Below are positions 16,601 through 20,635 of a stretch of DNA of 20,635 nucleotides, piece after piece. The notes under the pieces were generated by a model. The model was not told the DNA's origin. It saw only the letters and a program-made list of their open reading frames with translations, and did no database searches. Position 1 is the stretch's first letter. Each line of letters opens with the position of its first letter. Source of the DNA: Candidatus Heimdallarchaeota archaeon (GTDB lineage Archaea > Asgardarchaeota > Heimdallarchaeia > Heimdallarchaeales > Heimdallarchaeaceae); contig JAEOTK010000021.1 of assembly GCA_016839875.1 (NCBI GenBank), forward strand, positions 1 to 20,635, in the 5' to 3' direction. Position numbers and translations under genes: made by a program.

Positions 16601-17805
16601 TCTTCAAACCTTTTCATTACTTCTTCAGCAGTGAATGTTGTTTTACTAATTGCCCCTTCAACTGCTTTGACATCTTTAAGACCATTACCAGTAATAACTA
16701 AACAGACAGTGTCCGATTTAGAGACTTTATTTTCGTAAATAAGTTTTTTTAGCCCTCCATATGGGACAGCTCCAGCAGGTTCCGCAAAAATTCCAGTCTT
16801 TCCTAACTCCTTGATCGCATCAAGAATCTCATCATCTGTGAGAGAGATGAAGTAACCATTACTTGCTTCAACATAGGTACAAGCTTTAATGACATCTCGG
16901 GGTTTTCCTACCGAAATACTGTCAGCTACTGTAGTTCCATCAATTGAAATCGGTTTGTATGGCTTACCTTTTTCAAATGCTTCTTTGATCGCTGAAATTC
17001 CCTCTGCTTGAACACCAATTATCTTGGGTATTTTATCCGTTAATCCTATTTCTTTGAACTCCCAAAATCCTTTGTAAAGAGAACTAACAACAGTGCCATC
17101 ACCAACTCCAATGAAAACATAATCTGGAACCTCAAAATCATTTTGAATTATTATTTCGAAAGCTCCGGTTTTTTTACCTTCTAGAAGATAAGGATTAATT
17201 GCAGCATGCCTACAGTACCACCCTTTCTCAAGACCTAAATCTAGAGATAAATCATAGACTTCATCATAGGTTCCTTCAACTGCATAAACTTCAGCACCAG
17301 AAATTTCAAGTTGAGCTCTTTTACCAGCAGGTATTGCTGCTGGAACAAAGATGTATGTCTTCTTATCTGTATTAGCATTAAGCATTGCTAAGGAAGAAGC
17401 TGCATTGCCAGTGGATGCACAAAATAGAATATCATTTCCTTCATCTATCGCTTTGTTGATAGCAATAGAACTTGCTCGATCTTTGTAGGAACTAGAAGGA
17501 TTAGAACCATCATATTTTACCAGAACATCTTTCATACCGAGAAGATCAAACTTATACAATGGAGTACCACCAACATAATCATCGAGCTTTAGTTTGGGTG
17601 TAGTAGGTAACAGAAAATCAAATTGATACATAGAAGCTTTCTTGTCGAATTTTTTCTTTTTGAGAGAAGGATCCGCTTTGATAGATTTATAATCATATAC
17701 CACTTCCAAAGTTCCCATTATTTTCCCACAATCTTCACAGTAATAGAGACCCGGTCTAGGTGTGAACTCTTTTCTGCAAGTTATACATCTTAAAATGTAA
17801 TTCAT
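16597..17805 (-). CDS. threonine synthase-like PLP enzyme with N-terminal zinc ribbon
   Basis: Fold type II PLP enzyme, 402 residues. An N-terminal zinc ribbon (C7-x2-C10, C23-x2-C26), common in archaeal threonine synthases, precedes the catalytic domain. Landmarks are the Schiff-base Lys108 in S-S-S-Y-K-D-R (the usual threonine-synthase form is T-G-S-F-K-D-R), S-T-G-N at 131-134, G-V-G-D-G-T at 233-238 in place of the more usual V-G-N-G-G phosphate loop, and T-G-N-G-L-K-D near the C-terminus. The overall frame is threonine synthase, but these changes and the operon context argue for another beta-elimination or replacement, in the position YgeX (diaminopropionate ammonia-lyase) holds in bacterial purine clusters. 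It is tied to both neighbours by ATGA overlaps. Genuine threonine synthesis cannot be excluded. Confidence 0.85.
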   Translation of the reverse strand: MNYILRCITCRKEFTPRPGLYYCEDCGKIMGTLEVVYDYKSIKADPSLKKKKFDKKASMYQFDFLLPTTPKLKLDDYVGGTPLYKFDLLGMKDVLVKYDGSNPSSSYKDRASSIAINKAIDEGNDILFCASTGNAASSLAMLNANTDKKTYIFVPAAIPAGKRAQLEISGAEVYAVEGTYDEVYDLSLDLGLEKGWYCRHAAINPYLLEGKKTGAFEIIIQNDFEVPDYVFIGVGDGTVVSSLYKGFWEFKEIGLTDKIPKIIGVQAEGISAIKEAFEKGKPYKPISIDGTTVADSISVGKPRDVIKACTYVEASNGYFISLTDDEILDAIKELGKTGIFAEPAGAVPYGGLKKLIYENKVSKSDTVCLVITGNGLKDVKAVEGAISKTTFTAEEVMKRFEE

Positions 17806-18884
17806 TTTCTAAGTACTCCATAAATAGCATCAACAGGACATCGTGACTCACATAATCTACAATGTATGCATTTCTCTTTATCAACAATTATCATATCTTC
17901 ACCTGCAGTCAGAGCTCCAACAGGACAAATTTTTACACATATCATACACATGGTACATTTTTCATTGAAAGATGGATGATTATCTACAGCTGTATCAACA
18001 TCTTTGAAGATAGTTGTTTTCCTTACTTGTCTAATTTCCTCTATTGAAGAAAAACCATATTTTTCAAGAGCTTTTGGTAAATCTTTGACTATCTTATCGT
18101 ATAACTCTCTTCCTTTGATTAGCGCAGATGAAAGCATCTGAACTAAATCTGCACCAGCGAGGATGAACTCAAGCACATCTTCTGCTTTTCCAATTCCTCC
18201 TACACCGATAATAGGAATATCTGGAAATTCTTTCCGAATATTGTAAATCCTATGAAGAGCAATAGGTTTAATTGGTGGTCCACTCAACCATATTTGTTCA
18301 GCTAAAAGTACTGAACGTGCTTTCAAATCTATAGCTGTTCCTGGACCTAAAGAATTTATAGCAACAATTCCTGTAGCTCCAGCATCAATGACTGTTCTAA
18401 CAAATCCAATGAAATCATCTATATGGGGACTGAGTTTCATGAAGACAGGTTTGTCAGTATTCTCTCTAATACTTCTGACTATCCCAGGTAGAAGATCTTC
18501 AGAGACATAATGAGTTGAAATTTCGAACATATCTGCAAAAGGATCAAGTTTGGGAATAAGATATCTAAAATCTTCTTCCTTATATCCAGCACTGATGACA
18601 AGAGGTTTCTTCTTATCCTTGAGAATTACAGGTAGAATTTCTTCTATCCAAACATCTGAATGATGTTCCGACCATAGTTCACAATTGTAAATTGCTTGTA
18701 TAGTGCCGGCTATACAAGGTTTAGGAACAATTGCTCCTTCAACTGATATTGTCTTCGCAACATTAAAACCACAATTATTGTTGTTGAAAAATAGCATGTT
18801 GTCTAATCCTTCAACTATAGGACCAGCTGCTGGTCCCAATGGATTATCAAAATCTAGTCCTAGAAGTTTTAGTGAAAGAGCCAT
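17802..18884 (-). CDS. PreA-like dihydroorotate/dihydropyrimidine dehydrogenase-type flavoprotein with two [4Fe-4S] clusters
   Basis: Flavin oxidoreductase of 360 residues in the PreA/DHODH family: a TIM barrel (about 1-285) and a C-terminal 2[4Fe-4S] ferredoxin with C310/C313/C316/C320 and C339/C342/C345/C349. FMN-site elements include K-L-S-P near 150, Asn177, and I-G-V-G-G-I at 226-231 with the phosphate loop after it. The active-site loop is atypical: where dihydropyrimidine dehydrogenases have N-L-S-C-P, this protein has E-I-S-T-H-Y (121-126), with no Cys. It probably reduces or oxidises a ring other than uracil, thymine or orotate. No NADPH-binding PreT partner is in the window, so ferredoxin may be the electron carrier. 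Its ATG abuts the amidohydrolase stop with GGAGAT six bases upstream. Confidence 0.87.
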   Translation of the reverse strand: MALSLKLLGLDFDNPLGPAAGPIVEGLDNMLFFNNNNCGFNVAKTISVEGAIVPKPCIAGTIQAIYNCELWSEHHSDVWIEEILPVILKDKKKPLVISAGYKEEDFRYLIPKLDPFADMFEISTHYVSEDLLPGIVRSIRENTDKPVFMKLSPHIDDFIGFVRTVIDAGATGIVAINSLGPGTAIDLKARSVLLAEQIWLSGPPIKPIALHRIYNIRKEFPDIPIIGVGGIGKAEDVLEFILAGADLVQMLSSALIKGRELYDKIVKDLPKALEKYGFSSIEEIRQVRKTTIFKDVDTAVDNHPSFNEKCTMCMICVKICPVGALTAGEDMIIVDKEKCIHCRLCESRCPVDAIYGVLRK

Positions 18885-20201
18885 TTAAGCATCTCCTAAC
18901 CTTTCCCATAAGGCTTTAGAAGCGATATGTGCGTTCTTATATAATGTTTCCTCATTAAAAATACTCTCGTAATCCTCAATGAGAATTTTTCCTTTTACAA
19001 TTACACAGGAAGGTTTGAAATTATCAAAAAGACCAAAGAAGATATGACCAAAAGCGTTTGTTTCGTCCATCTCTGTTGGATTGATGTATGGAACTAAAAC
19101 AAAATCTGCAACATAATCTTCCTTGATTTTTCCTATTTTTATTCCCATTCGACGACCAAAATAATCGTAAGAATCATTGATGTATTTCAATAGTTCATCA
19201 AAACCAATACCAGCTGCATCTTTAATACCTGCTTTGCCTGCGAAGAAGAAGTAAGTCCATTCCTTAGCTATATTTGTTCCAAGCCCATCGTTCCCAATTA
19301 CTATCTGAATTTCATTATCTCTGAAAAGATCAATATTGAAAACTCCTACTGCATTATTCATATTTGATGTTGGATTGAGAGCAATTACAGCTTTATTTTG
19401 GTTTATGAACTTAGCTTCTTCTTGATTAATATGAACACAATGAGCTAGGATAGAATCTTTATTCAACATGCCGTAGTTGAGATAACGATTGACGACTCTC
19501 ATCCTATATTTATCAATAGAATCTTCTTCATCTTCTAGGCTCTCAGCTACATGAACATGGATAGGAGCACCTTTTAGAACCCTTGATACTTTGTCAAGAG
19601 TTTCTTCTGAAAGACTCATAGAAGCATGCAAACCAAACATACCTCTAGCATCAGAAGAATCATACTTCAATCCTGCTAGGTTCTCTTCAATACATTCTTC
19701 TACATTGAAGCGATCACTTGTTTCAAAACAGAATATTCCTCTCATACCGAGTTTTTCAACAATAGCACTCTTGAGAGAATCAAGACTACCAATAATATCT
19801 ACACCACTAGCGTGATGGTCAATTAATGATGTTACTCCGTTTTTCAAGGATTCAAGTCCATAAACCATTGCACTATGGAAAGTAGCTGAATTATCTAGCT
19901 TGCTATCAAATTTCCACCAGAGTTGTTCTAGAATGTCTCTAAAAGTCTTGGGATTAAATGGAATTGATGCTCCTCGAACAAGAGTAGAATAAATATGAGT
20001 GTGGAAATTAATTAAACCTGGAAGAAGAATCTTGTTTTTACCATCAATAATCTCTTCATCAAAATCAGGAAAATTCTTCATTTCACCTACTTCAATAATT
20101 TCTTTACCATAGATACAATATCCGTCTTCAATATAGGTCTCATAATCATATATTTTTACATTGATTATAGCCTTCATGACTTCACAATAATCTTTACTCA
20201 T
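18885..20201 (-). CDS. ssnA: SsnA-like metal-dependent amidohydrolase, first gene of the operon
   Basis: Amidohydrolase superfamily enzyme of the ATZ/TRZ/guanine-deaminase branch, 438 residues, closest in look to SsnA. Metal ligands are in order: H67-x-H69 after P-G-L-I-N-F, His217 in H-V-H-V-A-E, His254 or His257 in L-A-H-C-V-H, and Asp305 in G-N-D-G. The L-W-W-K-F-D segment (94-99) and L-I-D-H-H-A-S (126-132) match my memory of SsnA. Such enzymes hydrolyse C-N bonds in heterocycles; SsnA lies beside ygfK and xdhD in E. coli and has no settled substrate. The start at 20201 fits a TATA-like GATATTTC 26 bases upstream (leaderless), but family members usually begin near the ATG at 20177 (M-K-A-I-I-N). 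It is the head of the seven-gene unit. Confidence 0.85.
   Translation of the reverse strand: MSKDYCEVMKAIINVKIYDYETYIEDGYCIYGKEIIEVGEMKNFPDFDEEIIDGKNKILLPGLINFHTHIYSTLVRGASIPFNPKTFRDILEQLWWKFDSKLDNSATFHSAMVYGLESLKNGVTSLIDHHASGVDIIGSLDSLKSAIVEKLGMRGIFCFETSDRFNVEECIEENLAGLKYDSSDARGMFGLHASMSLSEETLDKVSRVLKGAPIHVHVAESLEDEEDSIDKYRMRVVNRYLNYGMLNKDSILAHCVHINQEEAKFINQNKAVIALNPTSNMNNAVGVFNIDLFRDNEIQIVIGNDGLGTNIAKEWTYFFFAGKAGIKDAAGIGFDELLKYINDSYDYFGRRMGIKIGKIKEDYVADFVLVPYINPTEMDETNAFGHIFFGLFDNFKPSCVIVKGKILIEDYESIFNEETLYKNAHIASKALWERLGDA
18891..18896 (-). promoter_or_regulatory. ribosome binding site of the PreA-like gene
   Basis: Minus-strand GGAGAT, six bases before the ATG at 18884, lying in the last codons of the upstream amidohydrolase gene. 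It is consistent with coupled translation. Confidence 0.5.
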
Positions 20202-20222
20202 ATGAATTTTGTCTTTTCAAGT

Positions 20223-20230
20223 GAAATATC
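20223..20230 (-). promoter_or_regulatory. TATA-like element of the seven-gene operon
   Basis: Minus-strand GATATTTC centred about 26 bases before the ATG at 20201. It is in the 156-base divergent region shared with the second propeller gene. No repressor-type operator repeat is obvious next to it. Confidence 0.4.
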
Positions 20231-20269
20231 AAGAAATGAATACAATGACAAGAATTTTTCCAGAAGATA

Positions 20270-20287
20270 GGAAAATGCTTTTATTTC
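20270..20287 (+). promoter_or_regulatory. promoter of the second propeller gene, copy of the 8661 block
   Basis: GGAAAATGCTTTTATTTC, matching the block at 8662-8680 apart from one inserted A there. The start codon is 86 bases after the AAAA run, against 89 in the first copy. This conserved spacing supports a shared promoter-plus-leader unit. Confidence 0.55.
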
Positions 20288-20313
20288 TAATTCAACAATC
20301 CAATAAATTAATA

Positions 20314-20336
20314 ATCTCATTTATTCTGAATGAGAT
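20314..20336 (+). promoter_or_regulatory. inverted repeat in the 5' leader of the second propeller gene
   Basis: ATCTCATT at 20314-20321 pairs perfectly with AATGAGAT at 20329-20336 (8 bp, 7-base loop). It lies just after the predicted transcription start (about 20308) and ends 21 bases before the ATG. It holds the same place as the 8706-8730 repeat, though the stem sequence is different. Confidence 0.4.
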
Positions 20337-20357
20337 AAAATCAAAATAGTTGATGTT

Positions 20358-20635
20358 ATGACAAATAAAAAAAGCAAACTTTTCTTGAGTTTTAGTGTTC
20401 TTTTAATAGGTTTTCTAGTAAGCACATCTCTCAATACTATTAATTCCAATGCATTAATAGAGGAGAAAGACAATGTAGCTGATTTAAATTCTTTTGAAAG
20501 ATCTTTTTGGAAATGGAGCGCACCGCAGATAGTATCTACTGAAAGTACAAGTACTTCGGAAATACCCTCTCTTGCAGTTGATTCTTTAGGGAATGTTCAC
20601 ATGGCATGGTTTGATGACTCTGACTATTATGGCGC
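20358..20635 (+). CDS. second propeller surface protein, 3' end beyond the window
   Basis: Partial paralogue of the 8753 gene; 92 codons are visible and the frame stays open to the window edge. It begins M-T-N-K-K-S-K-L-F-L-S-F-S, a basic start plus hydrophobic stretch (about 8-30) that looks like a signal peptide or anchor. A short Glu/Asp/Asn-rich spacer and F-W-K-W come next, then the first blade: P-Q-I-V-S-T-E-S-T, P-S-L-A-V-D, G-N-V-H-M-A-W, F-D-D-S. These match blade 1 of the first protein (R-K-W-N-L-T-E-V-I-S-T-E-S-T onward). The same GTTGATxTT sequence precedes both ATGs. The number of blades and presence of FN3 domains cannot be seen. It diverges from the seven-gene operon, 156 bases away. 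Confidence 0.8.
   Translation, partial: MTNKKSKLFLSFSVLLIGFLVSTSLNTINSNALIEEKDNVADLNSFERSFWKWSAPQIVSTESTSTSEIPSLAVDSLGNVHMAWFDDSDYYG

Noticed and set aside
16597..17805. Naming the PLP enzyme YgeX (diaminopropionate ammonia-lyase).
   Set aside because: The N-terminal zinc ribbon and the T-G-N-G-L-K-D ending belong to the threonine-synthase group, so only functional analogy is proposed.
17802..18884. Naming the flavoprotein PreA or PyrD.
   Set aside because: The active-site N-x-S-C loop is missing and no PreT or PyrK partner is present, so a pyrimidine role is not supported.
1..20635. CRISPR arrays, tRNA/rRNA genes, transposases, integrases or attachment sites.
   Set aside because: None seen on either strand: no regularly spaced identical repeats outside the propeller gene, no recognisable tRNA arms or rRNA segments, no mobile-element protein.

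Overview
AT-rich window (roughly one third G+C by eye) that reads as archaeal. Genes that open transcription units often have a TATA-like box about 25-30 bases upstream of the start codon, as in leaderless archaeal transcripts. Genes inside operons carry GGAGG-type ribosome binding sites or ATGA overlaps. The exported seven-blade propeller protein, the ABC-2 exporter and the SsnA/XDH genes would fit an Asgard or other anaerobic archaeon, but no rRNA or marker gene fixes the lineage.

Layout. Positions 1-2699 (+) hold the end of an MFS transporter, a small zinc-ribbon membrane protein and an alpha/beta hydrolase. Positions 2710-5757 (-) hold an ABC-2 permease, its ATPase and, upstream, an EamA/DMT transporter. 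Positions 5819-6790 (+) hold an Ntn-type asparaginase. Positions 6817-8523 (-) hold a large polytopic membrane protein of unknown function. Positions 8753-10792 (+) hold a cell-surface protein with a seven-blade propeller, two FN3-like domains and a C-terminal anchor. Positions 20201-10804 (-) are one tight seven-gene operon: SsnA-like amidohydrolase, PreA-like flavin/iron-sulfur oxidoreductase, threonine-synthase-like PLP enzyme, XDH FeS-FAD subunit, XDH molybdenum subunit, XdhC-type maturation factor and class III aminotransferase. At 20358 (+) a second propeller gene begins and runs off the window.

How the genes work together. The seven-gene operon is the centre of interest. The XDH Mo subunit keeps the residues that define purine hydroxylases. 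The partners SsnA, a PreA/YgfK-like reductase, a fold-type II PLP enzyme and XdhC/YqeB are the kinds of gene found in the bacterial ygeX-ygfK-ssnA-xdhD clusters linked to anaerobic purine or urate breakdown. I read it as an archaeal, compact and differently assembled version: XDH hydroxylates or dehydroxylates a purine, the amidohydrolase and PreA-like enzyme act on the heterocycle, and the two PLP enzymes handle the amino-acid-like products. The substrates are inferred. Several enzymes depart from family motifs, including the PreA-like protein without its Asn-x-Ser-Cys loop and an aminotransferase with Asn for the PLP-contacting Asp.

The two propeller genes flanking the operon share a promoter block, start spacing and a hairpin-capable leader whose stem sequence differs. 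This looks like conserved 5' UTR architecture. Convergent gene ends at 2694-2715 and 10787-10804 are short palindromes spanning both stop codons.
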